A stretch of 64,000 nt of DNA, from NCBI RefSeq assembly GCF_048569485.1, contig NC_134357.1, forward strand, positions 361,533,024-361,597,023. The letters run 5' to 3'. The position numbers and the translations under genes were made by a program. The stretch's first letter is position 1. Every line of letters begins with the position of its first letter. The notes under the pieces are model-generated. The model was given only the letters and a program-made list of their open reading frames with translations. It did not search any database and was not told the DNA's origin. Source of the stretch: Anomaloglossus baeobatrachus. Lineage: Eukaryota > Chordata > Amphibia > Anura > Aromobatidae. Below, piece after piece: positions 11,777 to 24,285 of this stretch.

Positions 11777-12250
11777 GTCTGTTGTTCAGGCTACTGAGCA
11801 TGCTCAGGCACTTGGTAAAGCAGAGGCTAAGTCAAGTAAGGACTTCACTGGGCATGTCCATAAGGTGGCAGGCCCTGATAGCCTGGATAGCGTCAGGTGT
11901 CCTGATGATGTGGCCACTCCGGACTGGCTCGCGGACGCCCACACCTATGACCTGGCACCCCAACATTGCTCATCAGACAATGACTGGTAGGATGTTTGAG
12001 GCGGTGCTGCCATTGTTTCATCAGTGACGTGGCGGTTCCAGATAGGCCGCTGGTGATGTCACTGATGATGTGGCACTCCGCTATTGGCCCCTGGAGGAGC
12101 AATTGTGGCTTACACTGGGTTTGGGGCAAACCCTAGGTGTTAAAAGGGCCTGGAGACCGCACCATGGGGCGCAGTCTTCATATGCACATGGTCTTTCATA
12201 TGACAGAGCCACATTGTGGCCTCAACCACTAGTTCTGGAAGCGGTAGGTA
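11777..12250. other. Unclassified repeat-like DNA, part 2
   Basis: Continuation of the 10835 block after the MITE insertion. No terminal repeats, no supported gene. It includes a GGGCCTGGAGACCGC segment near 12150 that looks LTR-like, but nothing supports that. Confidence 0.35.
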
Positions 12251-12800
12251 GGGTTAGGCTATGTGCCCACGGGAGATTAAACCTGTGGATTTATCTGCGG
12301 AAAATCTAAGGATTTGCTGGATTTTCCAGATAAATCCGCAGGTTTCAGCATGTACCGACACTTCCCATGTTATCCTATGGGACATGGGGAGTGCTGTGTC
12401 CATGCTGCGGATATATGCGGCTGCGGAACATGCTGCGGATGTCCTGCAGCTGCACGTAATTGCATGTCAATTCTTTCTGTGGAATTACCTGCGGAAATCC
12501 CGGCTCTCCACTATGGAGATAGGGCCGGTACTTGTGCAGGTAAGCAGCATGAATGTCTGCAGGTTTACCGCAGCTATTTCGCTGTACTACCATTACACCG
12601 GTGTAATGCGAGTGCAGTGCGGGAATTGCGTCAGCTGACAGAGGAGATAGACAGATTAATCCCTCCCTCTCCTCTGTAGTGCCCACCCTGTCCTCCGAGA
12701 ATGTGATTTGATCGCATGACACTCTGCTTACATTCCAGCAGAGCGAGAGCCGAGTGTTATGCAATTGACTTGCCATTAAACCTATGTCTCCCTAGCCTAA
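12251..12800. mobile_element. Possible MITE with TTAGGCTATGTGCCCAC start
   Basis: Starts GGTTAGGCTATGTGCCCACG, a type of end common in frog Harbinger-like repeats, and contains an internal hairpin (GGATTTATCTGCGG versus CAGATAAATCCGCAGG). Ends near CCCTAGCCTAA. Terminal repeats are short and the assignment is weak. The Gypsy element is inserted just after it. Confidence 0.4.
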
Positions 12801-12812
12801 ATGTATGTGTAT

Positions 12813-13124
12813 TGTGAGACTGTGACCGGGGTTATCTATGACGGCTGGTATGTCTCGCCCCGGTTGTGCTCACTCCATGATAGAAAGCAACTCCACTCCA
12901 GGGTTAATGCTGTTTCCCTACAGGCTGAAAGAAGGGTTAAAAGGAAACAGGAACAAGGGAGGGTGTGCCGGGTGTGAGGGAGTGAACACAACTCCCTGAG
13001 TTCTCTGCCGGAGAGGCACATGTGTACTGCTGTGGACTTTTGTTTGGATAATAAACCGTGTGCTGTGAGCCTTGGTGCCTGGATCCCGTGTCTTCTGCTG
13101 CGCAGCTGACCACGCTACCTCACA
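12813..13124 (+). repeat. 5' LTR of the Gmr1-like element
   Basis: 312 bp, TGTGAGACTGTGACCGG to GCTACCTCACA. It contains an AATAAA-type signal (GGATAATAAACCG) about 75 bp before its end. The sequence directly after it (TGGTGGAGAATC) is the presumed primer-binding site; I could not assign a tRNA. Confidence 0.93.
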
Positions 13125-13194
13125 TATGGTGGAGAATCGGCGGGCATGCCAGCCCGGTGAGGTGTAGCTTCCATTTCTGGTGACCCGGTAGCAC

Positions 13195-14060
13195 ATGTCC
13201 TGGATTCAAGCGGCTATACTACAGCCCAAACCCGGCGACGCCATGGAGGACATACTAAAGCAGCTGGCTCAGGCTACTGCACAGCAACAACAGACCAATG
13301 CACACCTGCTCCGGACGTTGGATCATCAGCAGCAATCCTTTAAATTGCAGGAACAGAGGCACCAGGAACAGATGGTCCTCCTGGCCAAGTCGATCCGTGC
13401 CGGATCGGCAGCAACAACCCCGGGACCGGGTGACGACGGCAGCGTCCGGAAAGCGGTGAGACAAGCGTTGCAAAAGATGACCCCGGGGGATGATGTGGAA
13501 GCGTTCCTGGCGGTGTTTAAGCGGGTGGCCGAGCGGGAAAAACTGCCGACCCCCCAGTGGGCTGAGATATTGTCGCCCTATCTGACGGGGGAGCCCCAAA
13601 AAGCGTACCTGGACCTCTGTACCGAGGACGCCTTAGAATATGCGACCCTGAAAGCCGAAATACTTGCTCGGATGGGGGTGAATACCTATGTACGGGCTCA
13701 GCGGGTAAATCAGTGGTTCTATGAGGAAGCCAAACCCGTACGCTCCCAGGCCTATGACTTGTTGCATCTCGTAAAAAAGTGGTTGCAGCCTGACACTCTG
13801 AGCCCGGCGCAAATGGTGGAAAGGGTAGTAGTTGATCGTTTTGTGCGCACTTTACCCGTCACCATTCAACGGTGGGTTGGACAGGGCGACCCAAGTACCC
13901 TGGACCAATTAGTGGGCCTGGTAGAGCGGCATGTGGCTACGCAGGACTTGATACGGGACACTGACACTTTGCGTACCGCCCGTCGGTCCGGCCCCTCCAA
14001 GCCTAGGGCCAAGGACCCACCGCTGACACCGGTGCGGGAGTCCGCTACCGTCCCGTCTGA
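13195..14060 (+). CDS. Gag region of the Gmr1-like element (SCAN-related capsid)
   Basis: About 290 residues. A glutamine-rich, probably coiled N-terminal part (roughly residues 20-70) precedes a helical domain (roughly residues 100-250) with EAFLAVFKRVAEREKLP, LTGEPQKAYLDL, and MVERVVVDRFVRTLP. This domain resembles the vertebrate SCAN domain, which is known to descend from the capsid of a Gmr1-type Gypsy element. The product would form the particle shell. It belongs to the element, not to a host SCAN gene: no zinc fingers follow and the LTRs flank it. Treated as fossil. Confidence 0.85.
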
Positions 14061-14094
14061 GCTCTGACCCTCCGTCCCTGAGGTCCGGAAGGCT

Positions 14095-17000
14095 ATGTAC
14101 CCAAAACGACAACTCGTCAAGGGGGTTTCCTTCCCTATTAGATGTTGGCGGTGCCAGCGGGTGGGACATATGGAAGCCCAGTGTCCACTCACCACGGAGC
14201 CCATGGATTGTGGGGTTACCCGGTGGGGTTCAATGTATGCTCAGGTGGTGTGTACCACTGACCTGGTCTACCCAGAGACTGAGCCCCACTTGTGCCAAAT
14301 ACAGGTGAATGGATGTCCGGTTACAGGCTTGTTGGATTCCGGAAGCTTAGTGACCCTTGTGCGATCAACCCTAAGGGCTAAAGTAAAGGCCACAGGACGT
14401 ACCGTGGGGGTGGTTTGCATACATGGGGACCGCCGAGACTATCCCACGGGGATTGTCACCATCACAGCACCTTGCGGTCAGGTGCAACATGAGGTGGGAC
14501 TTATTAACACTCTTCCCTATGACGTGATCCTAGGAAGGGATCTGCCCTATTTTTGGACTTTATGGAAGGGACCTCCTAAGTCCCCTCAGATATTGGACAG
14601 TCCGGGACCTGAGCCCTACAATCCTGAATCCGGGACGCCTGCCGTAGGGGTTCCCATGATAGGGACAGAATGTGAACCCGATAGGTCGCCCCTAGAGGTA
14701 TTGGCAGGAGAGGCTGAGACGGTTGAGCCCATCCCGGAGTTGGAGGCATCCCCGGATACGTTTGGGACAGCCCAACTCCAGGACCCTACATTAATACATG
14801 CCCGGAGTCGGGTGACAGTAGTTGACGGGGTGGCACAGCTGCCCGGTGCCCAGGTAAGGTACCCCCATTTCGCTCTTAAGCAGGATTTACTCTACCGGGT
14901 AGATGAAATACGGGGCGTGGGGGTAGAGCAGTTGGTGGTGCCCCAGCCGTATCGCCGGCGGGTCCTCGACTTGGCTCATAAACACCTGATGAGTGGCCAC
15001 CTAGGGGTCAAGAAAACGCAGGAGCGAATATTGCAAAGGTTCTATTGGCCCGGGGTCTTTGGGGAGGTAAAACGGTTCTGCGAAACCTGCCCGGAGTGTC
15101 AGCTTACCGCACCCCTGACCCACTTTCGCAGTCCGTTGGTACCGTTACGCATTATAGAAGTCCCTTTTGAACGGATAGGGATGGATCTGGTGGGGCCCCT
15201 CGTAAAGTCTGCTCGAGGGCACCAACATATCCTAGTGATCGTTGACTATGCCACCCGGTATCCAGAGGCGATACCTCTCAGACATACTGTGGCGAAGCTT
15301 ATAGCTCGGGAGTTGTTTGCTGTGTTCTGCCGGGTGGGGTTGCCCAAGGAGATCCTTACGGATCAGGGGACCCCATTCATGTCTAAAGTGACCAAAGAGC
15401 TATGCCGGCTACTCCAGATCAAGCAGTTGCGTACGTCTGTGTATCATCCTCAAACGGATGGGTTAGTAGAACGATTCAATAAAACCTTGAAAACCATGCT
15501 AAAAAGGGTGATTTCCAAAGACGGGAAAGACTGGGATATGATGCTTCCCTATTTGATGTTTGCCATACGAGAGGTGCCACAGGCATCCACGGGGTTTTCG
15601 CCTTTTGAGTTGTTATACGGGCGACATCCCCGGGGATTGTTGGACCTGGCAAAGGAAACATGGGAGCAAGAGCCCACCCCCCATAAAAGTGTGATTGAAC
15701 ACATTTTAGGAATGCAGAACCGCATAAGCGCGGTCATGCCAATTGTGAAGGAGCATTTACAGGAGGCTCAGGCCGCGCAAAGCGGCCGCTACAATAGACA
15801 AGCCACCGTGCGGACCTTTAAACCCGGGGATCGGGTGTTGGTATTGATCCCCACGGCGGAGAGTAAATTCCTGGATCAGTGGCAAGGCCCCTACGAGATA
15901 AAGGAAAGAGTCGGGGTGGTCAACTATAAGGTATTGCAGCCCGGTAGGCGGAAACCTGAACAAATATACCATGTCAACCTATTAAAACCTTGGCAGGAAC
16001 GGGAAAGCCTGATCGTTGATTTTCCCCCATCTCCCTCCTCTTCGGGTCGTTTAAACCCGGCTCCAGCAACCTCCAGAGAGGACGAACCGGAAGTAAGGGT
16101 TGGAGAAGCCCTCACCAAGCAACAGAGGCGAGAGGCCAGACGGCTGGTTCAGCAGAACCCCGATGTCTTCTCCGAGTTGCCGGGTAGGACCAGTCTGATA
16201 CGACATGACATTGTCACCGAGCCTCACCTGAAGGTACGCCTGAAGTCATACCGGGTGCCGGAGGCTCGAAGACAAGCCATATCAGAGGAAGTGAAGACAA
16301 TGCTACGCCTGGGGGTCATCGAAAAATCCCGGAGTGAATGGGCTAGTCCCATTGTCCTAATACCAAAACCCGATGGCTCCTTAAGGTTCTGCAATGACTT
16401 TAGGAGATTGAACGAAATATCCAAGTTCGATCTCTACCCCATGCCCCGGGTGGATGAGCTGATTGATAGGCTGGGACAGGCGCGATATTTCACCACGCTC
16501 GACCTGACCAAGGGGTACTGGCAGGTGCCACTGACGGAGTCCGCCAAGGAGAAAACCGCTTTTGTTATGCCGGAGGGTCTCTTCCACTATGTTGTCTTGC
16601 CTTTTGGGTTACATGGCGCTCCGGCCACGTTCCAGAGGTTGATGGACTTGGTGCTGGAACCCCACCAGGCGTATGCCTCAGCGTACCCTGACGACATCAT
16701 TATTTACAGTTCTGAGTGGCAGACCCACTTGGAACAGGTACAAGCGGTGGTGAACGCGCTCCGAACAGCCGGATTGACAGCCAATCCCAAGAAATGTGCG
16801 TTGGGACTCACGGAAGCCCGCTACTTGGGCTACGTAATAGGCCAAGGAGTGATTAAGCCCCAAATTAACAAGGTTGAGGCGATCCAGAAGTGGCCTAGAC
16901 CCCTGACCACGAAGCAGGTTAGGGCCTTCCTGGGTATCGTGGGGTACTACAGGAGGTTTGTAAAAGATTTTGCGGGACTATCAGCCCCCTTGACGGACCT

Positions 17001-17500
17001 TCTCAAAGGCAAGAAGTCCGTCATGGTGCGCTGGACTCCGCAGGCCAAGGACTCCTTCCGGGCCCTGAAGGGGGTCCTGTGCGGACAGCCCGTTCTTGTA
17101 AACCCTGATTTCCGGAAGGAGTTCATAGTGCAGACTGACGCCTCGGAGGTCGGCCTGGGGGCAGTGCTGTCTCAGGTGGTTCAGGGGGAGGAACACCCCG
17201 TCACCTTCTTAAGTAGGAAGCTCACCCCTCCCGAGCGGACTTATAGCGTAGTGGAGAAGGAGTGCCTGGCGATCAAGTGGGCCTTGGAGTCCCTACGCTA
17301 TTACCTGCTGGGACGGCAGTTTCGCTTGGTGACGGATCACTCTCCACTGGTCTGGATGAGGTCCGCCAAGGAACGGAATGCCCGGGTTACCCGGTGGTTC
17401 CTTTCTCTACAGAACTTCCGGTTTACGGTTGAACACCGGGCCGGTAGGTTGCTGGGCAACGCCGATGCCTTGTCCCGCGGCCCATGTTTGATGGCGGGAG
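14095..17500 (+). CDS. Pol region of the Gmr1-like element (PR-INT-RT-RH)
   Basis: A single long frame in the same phase as gag. Order seen: CCHC knuckle CWRCQRVGHMEAQC (about 14143); aspartic protease LLDSGS (about 14330) with VILGRD; integrase HHCC zinc finger (about 14980..15105) and DDE core with GMDLVGPL, LTDQGTPF and a GFSPFELLYG region (about 15180..15630); chromatin-proximal tail; reverse transcriptase with PKPDGSLRFCNDFRRLN and the DD core (about 16245..16720); RNase H with TDASEVGLGAVLSQ and TDHSPLVW (about 17125..17350). The product would cut, copy and integrate the element. Integrase upstream of reverse transcriptase is the diagnostic point. Fossil; it looks whole in the main. Confidence 0.92.
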
Positions 17501-17535
17501 TTCAACCCCGCACGCTTGAACTGAGGGGGGGGGTA

Positions 17536-17847
17536 TGTGAGACTGTGACCGGGGTTATCTATGACGGCCGGTATGTCTCGCCCCGGTTGTGCTCACTCCA
17601 TGATAGAAAGCAACTCCACTCCAGGGTTAATGCTGTTTCCCTACAGGCTGAAAGAAGGGTTAAAAGGAAACAGGAACAAGGGAGGGTGTGCCGGGTGTGA
17701 GGGAGTGAACACAACTCCCTGAGTTCTCTGCCGGAGAGGCACATGTGTACTGCTGTGGACTTTTGTTTGGATAATAAACCGTGTGCTGTGACCCTTGGTG
17801 CCTGGATCCCGTGTCTTCTGCTGCGCAGCTGACCACGCTACCTCACA
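17536..17847 (+). repeat. 3' LTR of the Gmr1-like element
   Basis: 312 bp, nearly identical to the 5' LTR (two differences counted by eye). Preceded by a purine tract of about ten G at 17524..17533. Confidence 0.93.
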
Positions 17848-17851
17848 GTAT

Positions 17852-18550
17852 ACATATATATACAAATACATATGCATTTTTCCAAGAGTGGCGGTGATGC
17901 TTTGGAATGTTTGATAGAGGGAGGCGGAGCTGGGGTATACCCTGGGTGGAGTCTCAAGGGCGCCCTAAAATTTTGCCAGTATGAGGCCCTAAAATTCCTA
18001 GTGGTGGTCCTGTGTGCGATTACGTGCCTAGGACCTGGCTGACCCTGGACTAGGCCTGACTAGTGAGCAGGTCAGCAAGGCACTAGTCTTACTACTAGTG
18101 TAAAGACAACACGAAGGAGCGGAGACAAACAGGTAGACAGGTACAACAACAAGAATTCCAAATCTTCTCAAGAGATTGAAGTCCACCGGCATTCACTGGA
18201 ACAGCTTTCTCCAAAGACAACTTTGTCACATGGCAAATGTCAGCATAGAATGAACTATCACTGACATATGGGAGAGACAATAGTAAGTTAAAATAATGAA
18301 GGGTAATGGAATTAAGGTGCAACAGCTGAGATCATAGCTAAATAGAAACTCAGCAGAAACAATAATGTTTCTTAACCCGCTTCAGAGCCAAATAAAGTTA
18401 AGTCTACTCATGTTAAAGAGAATCTGCGATCTGCAAATTGATGAAACCTTTTAATCACAGATACTGCAATGGTCTCATGCAACACATTTGTGACAATTAT
18501 CCATTTGTTTGAGTTCCTGACTCATGTTTGAAATTCAGAGATGAGTGACT
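17852..18550. other. Stretch without recognised genes
   Basis: Begins with an AT-rich TATACATATATATACAAA run into which the Gypsy element seems to have inserted. No terminal repeats or coding frames stand out. Confidence 0.4.
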
Positions 18551-18553
18551 TAA

Positions 18554-19052
18554 GGCCGCTTTACACACTGCGATATCGGTACCGATATCGCCAGCGTGCG
18601 TACCCGCCCCATCCTTTGTGCGACACGGGCCAATCGCTTCCTTTATAAGGGGGCGGTTTGTTCAGCGTCACAGCGACGTCACAGCAGCATCACTGAACCG
18701 CCGCCCAATAGAAGCGGAGGGGCGGAGATGAGCAGGACGTAACATCCCGCCCACGTCCTTCCTTCCTCATTGTGGCCGGGACGCAGGTAAGGTGAAGTTC
18801 CTCATTCCTGCGGTGTCACATGGAGCGATGTGTGCTGCCGCAGGAACGAGGAACAACTTCGTTACTGCTGCAGTAACGATATTTGAGAATGGACATGTCA
18901 CCGATGAGCGATTTTGCACGTTTTTGCGACGATGCAAAATCGCTCATAGGTGTCATATGCAACGGCATCGCTAAAGCGACCGGATGTGCGTCACAAATTC
19001 CGTGACCCCAACGAGATCACTTGAGCGATTTTGTAGCGTGTAAAGCCCACTT
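18554..19052. mobile_element. Harbinger-type MITE, family A (499 bp)
   Basis: TAA duplications at 18551..18553 and 19053..19055. Ends GGCCGCTTTACACACTGCG and GTAGCGTGTAAAGCCCACT. Same internal hairpin (GAGCGATTTTGCACG) as the 11221 copy. Non-coding. Confidence 0.85.
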
Positions 19053-19342
19053 TAAAGAAGACTTTTCACCAATTTTTTCACATTGAACTGAATACACAAT
19101 GTAGTAGTGGCTGCAGAGCAGAATATAGTGTTATATTTTTTATAGGTTCACCTCTCCACTGAGAAGATATTAGCAATCAAATTATTTGATCTCTAAACAG
19201 TTAATTTTTTTAAGTCCAAGTGGGCATTAGCAGAGAGATTTCACTGGAACATGTATTTATTCTCCCTGTAAGATGCTCCAGCAAATGTAATCACTCTGCA
19301 AGGAGGAAAGAAGAATGATTGTCAATACGTATCTCCCACTAA

Positions 19343-19687
19343 CGCCTCGGTTCCACTAGTGCATTGCTTCCAATGCGAGAGCATCAGATGTGATATGCTA
19401 ATGACCCTCAGCGCACACTCTTCTGCATCAGCCGAGTGTCATGCCACTGTGATCCAATCTTGTGAACAGATCACAGCTGCGGAGATGAGGGAGAGAGGGA
19501 TCTCTCCATTCCCTCCGCTACCAATCTCTGCATATATCGCACTGCACTCAGATGTGCATAGATCAGACCCCATAGACTTGTAGAATAGAAAATGGACACT
19601 GCCTCATAGTTTTACACTGGTGTGAGTGCAATCTGATGTTTTATCGGATTGCACTCGTCCATATAAAACCCAAGTGTAACCGAGGCC
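19343..19687. mobile_element. Harbinger-type MITE, family B (345 bp)
   Basis: Ends CGCCTCGGTTCCACT and AGTGTAACCGAGGCC, flanked by TAA at 19340..19342 and 19688..19690. The terminal sequence differs from family A. Non-coding. Confidence 0.75.
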
Positions 19688-20659
19688 TAAGCGAGATTTT
19701 GGGTATTTTCTGCCTGTGATTGGTCAGCATTAGAAAGAGGGAAACGTAACATGCCCACAGTGAAATCTCGCTGATAACTCCCACTTGAAACAAGAAAGCC
19801 AGCACTAGAGATGAGCGAGCCTCTAAAGGCTCGCATTCGGTTCGTCGAAAGGAGGCCCCGTTCGAGTTCGGCTCGACGAACCGTTAGATGAACCTCTCGA
19901 GCCCCATTGAAACCAATGGCAGGCAAACACAAACACATAAAAACACATTATAAATGTATACATACAGTTAATAAACATTGTCATTACACTTACAGGTCCC
20001 CGCAACACGTCCTGCACTGTGTCTCCTGCCGCTTTTCCTTCTGATAATCGCTGCATCCTTCTGGTAACCAGCACTGATGATAGGACCTTCCGTGACGTCA
20101 AAAAAAGCATGTGACCAGACACGTGTCTATTATCTCATTGGCTACAGACTGGTCACATGGCTATGACGTCATGCTAGGTCCTGTCATTGCATCTCTCCGG
20201 TACGCGGTGATTGTTCCAGCATCTCCGTATACCAGCAAAAAGCTCTGTCACATGGTCGGCTCCCGGTTCTGCTTCCCCGTTCCGTTATTCACCGGCTGCC
20301 ACAGCCGGTCAATAATGGAGATCACCGTTGCTATAGCAACCCGCCTGTCAGCGGTGACGTCATCGCTTACAGCCTGCAGCCTCTGCTCACTCTCACTGAG
20401 TGAATAGACTGCAGTGTACGGGGAGCAGCAGCGTCTTCCTCCCATGCAACGCTGTCTGATGTAGCAGATCTGCATGGGTTGAAGGAGAAAGAAGACAGAA
20501 GACCATGGATCGTGGAGGGCTGACAGGGAGTAATAAACATGGAGTCTCTAAGTGTGTCTGTGTATTTATTTCTATTAAAGTATTTTTTCTCTGTGTGGTG
20601 TCTTTTTTTTTTAACCCTTTATTGGAGATTCTTAATGGCCGGGTCAAACTTGCCTGACA

Positions 20660-21725
20660 TTAAGAATCTCTCACTTAATACTAGCTAGTAAAACAAAGCT
20701 AGTATTAACTCATTATTACCCAGCAAGCCACCCGGCTTCAGGGCTGCTGAAGAGTTGGATACAGTGCCTGATGATGGTGCTTCTATGAAAGCGCCATTTT
20801 TTGGGGCGGCTGCAGACTGCAATTTGCAGCAGAGGGGCCCAGAAAGCTCAGGCCAACCTGTGCTGAGGATTCCAATCCCCAGCTGCCTAGTTGTACCTGG
20901 CTGGACACAAAAATGTGGCGAAGCTCATGTTGATTTTTTTTTAATTGTTTCATGAAATTTATGAAATAATTAAAAAAAGGGCTTCCCTATTTTTTTTTTT
21001 CCCAGCCGGGTACAAATAGGCAGCTGGGGGTTGGGGGCAGCCGTACCTGCCTGCTGTACCTGGCTAGCATACAAAAATATGGCGAAGCCCACATCATTTT
21101 TTTGGTGGGCAAAAAATTCCTGCATACAGTCCTGGATGGAGTATGCAGAGTCTTGTAGCTCTGCAGCTGCTGTCTGCTCTCCTGCATACACTAGTGAATG
21201 GAGCATGCTGAGCCTTGTAGTTCTGCAGCTGGTGTCTGCTCTCCTCCATACAGATAGACAGCAGCTGCAGAACTACAAGGCTTAGCATACTCCATCCAGG
21301 ACTGTATGCAGGAGTTTTTTGCCCCCCAAAAAATTATGTGAGCTTCGCCATGTTTTTGTATGCTAGCCAGGTACAGCAGGGAGCTACAGGCCACCCCCAA
21401 CCCCCAACTGCCTATTTGTACCCGGCTGGGAACCAAAAATATAGGGAAGCCCTTTTTTTTTTTAATTATTTCATGAATTTCATGAAATAATTAAAAAAAA
21501 AATGACGTAGGCTTCGCCCAATTTTTGTGTCCAGTCAGTTACAACTAGGCAGCTGGGGATTGGAATCCGCAGCTCACGGTGCCCAAGCTTTCTGGTCACC
21601 CCTGCTGCGAATTGCAGTCCGCAGCCGCCCCAGCAAAGGGCACTTTCATAGAAGCGCCATCTTCTGGCGCTATATCCAACTCTTCCACCTGCCCTGGTGA
21701 CAGGTGGCTCGCTGGGTAATCATGG
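20660..21725. repeat. Palindrome of about 1 kb inside the hAT
   Basis: Imperfect inverted arms centred near 21220. Matching landmarks: CCCAGCAAGCCACC versus GGTGGCTCGCTGGG, GCCGCCCCAG versus GGGGCGGCTGC, and TACAAATAGGCAG versus CTGCCTATTTGTA. No gene is supported. Confidence 0.75.
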
Positions 21726-22244
21726 GGTTAGGGATAGCTGTATATTATCAACTGGCCCTAAGCCCGAAATTCATGGTGTCACGCCAATATTAGACATGGC
21801 CACCATGAATTTCTAGTACTGATAAAAAGAACCACAACACACAGAAAAATATTTTTATTAGAAATAAAACACAACACAATTATTGACTCCATCTTTATCG
21901 AAATAAAGAACCCCCCTCTGCAGTAATCCAGGATCAAGGGTCCCGTGCCGTCCAATCCTGATCCAATATCATCTGATCGGTTTGCTGGAAGGCAAAGCAA
22001 TCAGATGATGTGTCAGGTTCAAGGGCCTGAATCACATGACACAGCAGCTGATTGTATAAACGGCCTTTATACAATCAGATGAGGCATCAGTGCAAAAAAA
22101 AAAAACCCTACACACTTCTGTGCAGACTCCTGTCTGACAGCATTAGCTGATAGTTTAGCCGGCCGGGTGGTAAAAAGTCGGCCTCACCGCTTGACTTATA
22201 GTGTCAGCTGATTCCGTCAGGTGACCGCATCAGCTGATCATCAC

Positions 22245-22591
22245 CAGGTCTGAGAGAGAGAGAGGAGAAAAAAGAGAGAGAAAATAGAGAGAGAAAAAAG
22301 AGGGAAAAGAGGGAGAAAAAAGAGAGAAAAGAGAAGAGAGAGAGGGAGAGAGAGAGAGAAGAGGAAAGAAGAGAGAGAGGGAGAGAAAGAGAAGAGAGGG
22401 AGAGAAGAGGAGAGAAGAGAGAGAGGAGAGAGGGAAGAGAGAGAAGAGGAGAGAAGAGAGAGAGAGGAGAGAAGAGAGAGAGGAGAGAGAGAAAAGAGAG
22501 GATAGAGAGAGGAGAGAGAAGAGAGAGGGGAGAGAAGAGGATAGAAGAGGAGAGAAGAGGAGAGAGAGAAGAGAGGAGAGAGATAAGAGAG

Positions 22592-22622
<31 letters not shown>
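22245..22622. repeat. GA-rich simple repeat
   Basis: About 380 bp of irregular (GAGA)n / GAGAAGAG sequence. It generates a spurious serine-leucine frame on the minus strand. Confidence 0.97.
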
Positions 22623-22623
<1 letters not shown>

Positions 22624-23166
22624 CTGACTGAGACTGAGACTAAGACTGACTGACTCACTGACTGACTAAGACTGACTGAGACTGACTGACTGACTGAGAC
22701 TGACTAACTGAGACTGACTGACTGACTGACTGAGACTGACTGACTCACTGTCTGACTGAGATTGACTGACTGACTGAGACTGACTGACTGACTGAGACTG
22801 ACTGACTGACTGACTGAGACTGACTGACTAACTGAGACTGACTGACTGACTGAGACTGACTGACTCACTGTCTGACTGAGACTGACCGACTGACTGACTG
22901 ACTGACTGACTGAGACTGACAATGACTGACTGAGACTGACTGACTGACTGACTGAGACTGACTGACTGACTGACTGACTCACTGACTGAGACTGACTGAC
23001 TGAGACTGCCTGACTAACTGAGAGTGACTGACTGACTGAGACTGACTGACTGAGACTGACTGACTGAGACTGACTGACTGACTGAGACTGACTGACTGAG
23101 ACTGACTGACTGACTGACTGAGACTGACTGACTAAGACTGACTGACTGACTGTGACTGACTGACTG
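22623..23166. repeat. (ACTG)n microsatellite, left part
   Basis: About 540 bp of ACTG tetramers with regular GAGACTG interruptions. Continues at 24286 after a 1.1-kb insertion. The VSQS-type open frames are artefacts. Confidence 0.97.
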
Positions 23167-24285
23167 ACGCTGATATCCCCCCTTTTTCTGCACGTGTATA
23201 TGTTTACCATTATGGCCGTACTAGTAGCTTACCATGACGTCTGGTGGACGTGCATATTTTGTCCCTCCCTTTGAAATAGGGTGTGGCTTGGGAGATGGGG
23301 CGGGTCATGAGTATGTCCCGTTTTCATTTCCCACTGCTACCCTGACTTGCGTGAGCCTTTGGGGCAGCTGTAACATATCTCCTCCTTCATGAACTACTGT
23401 CCCCCTCTTGCACTATCTCCATGGCACCTATACACCGATTTTGTTTTGCATGCGCATCTATTTACTTCATGACGATGTGGTGGGCGTGTGCACCTTGTCC
23501 CTCCCCTTCTCCGTAGCATGGCAGAATCATTCATTCAGCACAAACGCGCCACTGTCATGCGCTGTTTTCTCCCCCCGCGGCTTGGACTCGGGCTCGCCCC
23601 TGGGTTGAACGTGGGGATGAAGTCACTTCCTCCTCACGTTCGTGCCTTACAGGCTCGACGTGTCCTGCCGCTGGTGGGCGTGGCAACATGACGATGTGCG
23701 AGCCGATTTGCTTATCGGCTCCCTCACTCCCATATATATATCCGTCACTTATCACTCTTAGCCATGCCTCCTGACAAAGCCTTCTGATGAAACGCGTGTT
23801 GAGGCCCTGCCCCCATGCCTGGTCTGCCTGACTCTCCCTGCTTTGACATGACGCAAGGTAATATACCTTAGGCTGTACACGCTGCCTTCCATTGAGGGAT
23901 TATTTATGAGATCATACAGATCTCGTCATTATTATTTTCTCTTTATTTTTCCCTCTGTGGCGGTCTTTGGGCTATTTATGAACTTTCATCTCACATTCAT
24001 ATTATAGCTTGCTAGCAGGTGTTACTACCATCTTGTGGCTAGTCCAGGTATCATTGTGGGTTGTTTTCTGTGCAGGTTTTTTCCATCTTTTCCTGCTACC
24101 ACTGTGCACCTTGTATCACCCTGTATTTAAATACACTCATTTTGTATTCAACAACGACATTTCTTGTGGTCCTTTTTCTCTGTACCCCCTTTCTTTTCAA
24201 TGCTTTTTCATTCTTACTGGGGTTACATCTTATAGGTTTCAATGCTTGTGGACCTTTCCATTTCTGGAAAGTTTTTTTAAGTTAT
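23167..24285 (+). mobile_element. Penelope-related insertion carrying a degenerate hammerhead, no ORF
   Basis: A 1119-bp unique segment inside the ACTG array. It is bounded by GTGACTGACTGACTG (23152..23166) and GTGACTGACAGACTG (24286..24300), a possible 15-bp target duplication with one mismatch; caution is needed because the target is itself repetitive. It contains a hammerhead-like core at 23764..23805 and no reverse transcriptase, so it resembles a stand-alone terminal unit of a Penelope-like element or a retrozyme-like copy. Confidence 0.55.
23764..23805 (+). ncRNA. Hammerhead-like motif, degenerate
   Basis: Stem I halves GCCTC and GAGGC flank the core. CTGACAA stands where CTGANGA is expected (one mismatch), followed by GAAACGCGT. 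Probably an inactive type I minimal hammerhead of Penelope-like origin. Confidence 0.45.

Larger units (their letters stand above)
12813..17847 (+). mobile_element. Gmr1-like Ty3/Gypsy LTR retrotransposon (fossil, nearly whole)
   Basis: A 5035-bp element with two 312-bp LTRs, a 4-bp target duplication GTAT (12809..12812 and 17848..17851), a gag region and a long pol region. The pol order is protease, integrase, reverse transcriptase, RNase H. Integrase before reverse transcriptase is the Gmr1-group arrangement (Ty1/copia-like order within Ty3/Gypsy), known from fish, frogs and other deuterostomes. It looks almost whole, with at most about one apparent break. The LTRs differ at about 2 of 312 positions, so the insertion is recent on a vertebrate scale. 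A G-rich polypurine tract precedes the 3' LTR. Confidence 0.95.

Noticed and set aside
13195-14060. A host SCAN-domain gene
   Set aside because: The SCAN-like part is flanked by LTRs and followed by pol, so it is the element's capsid region.
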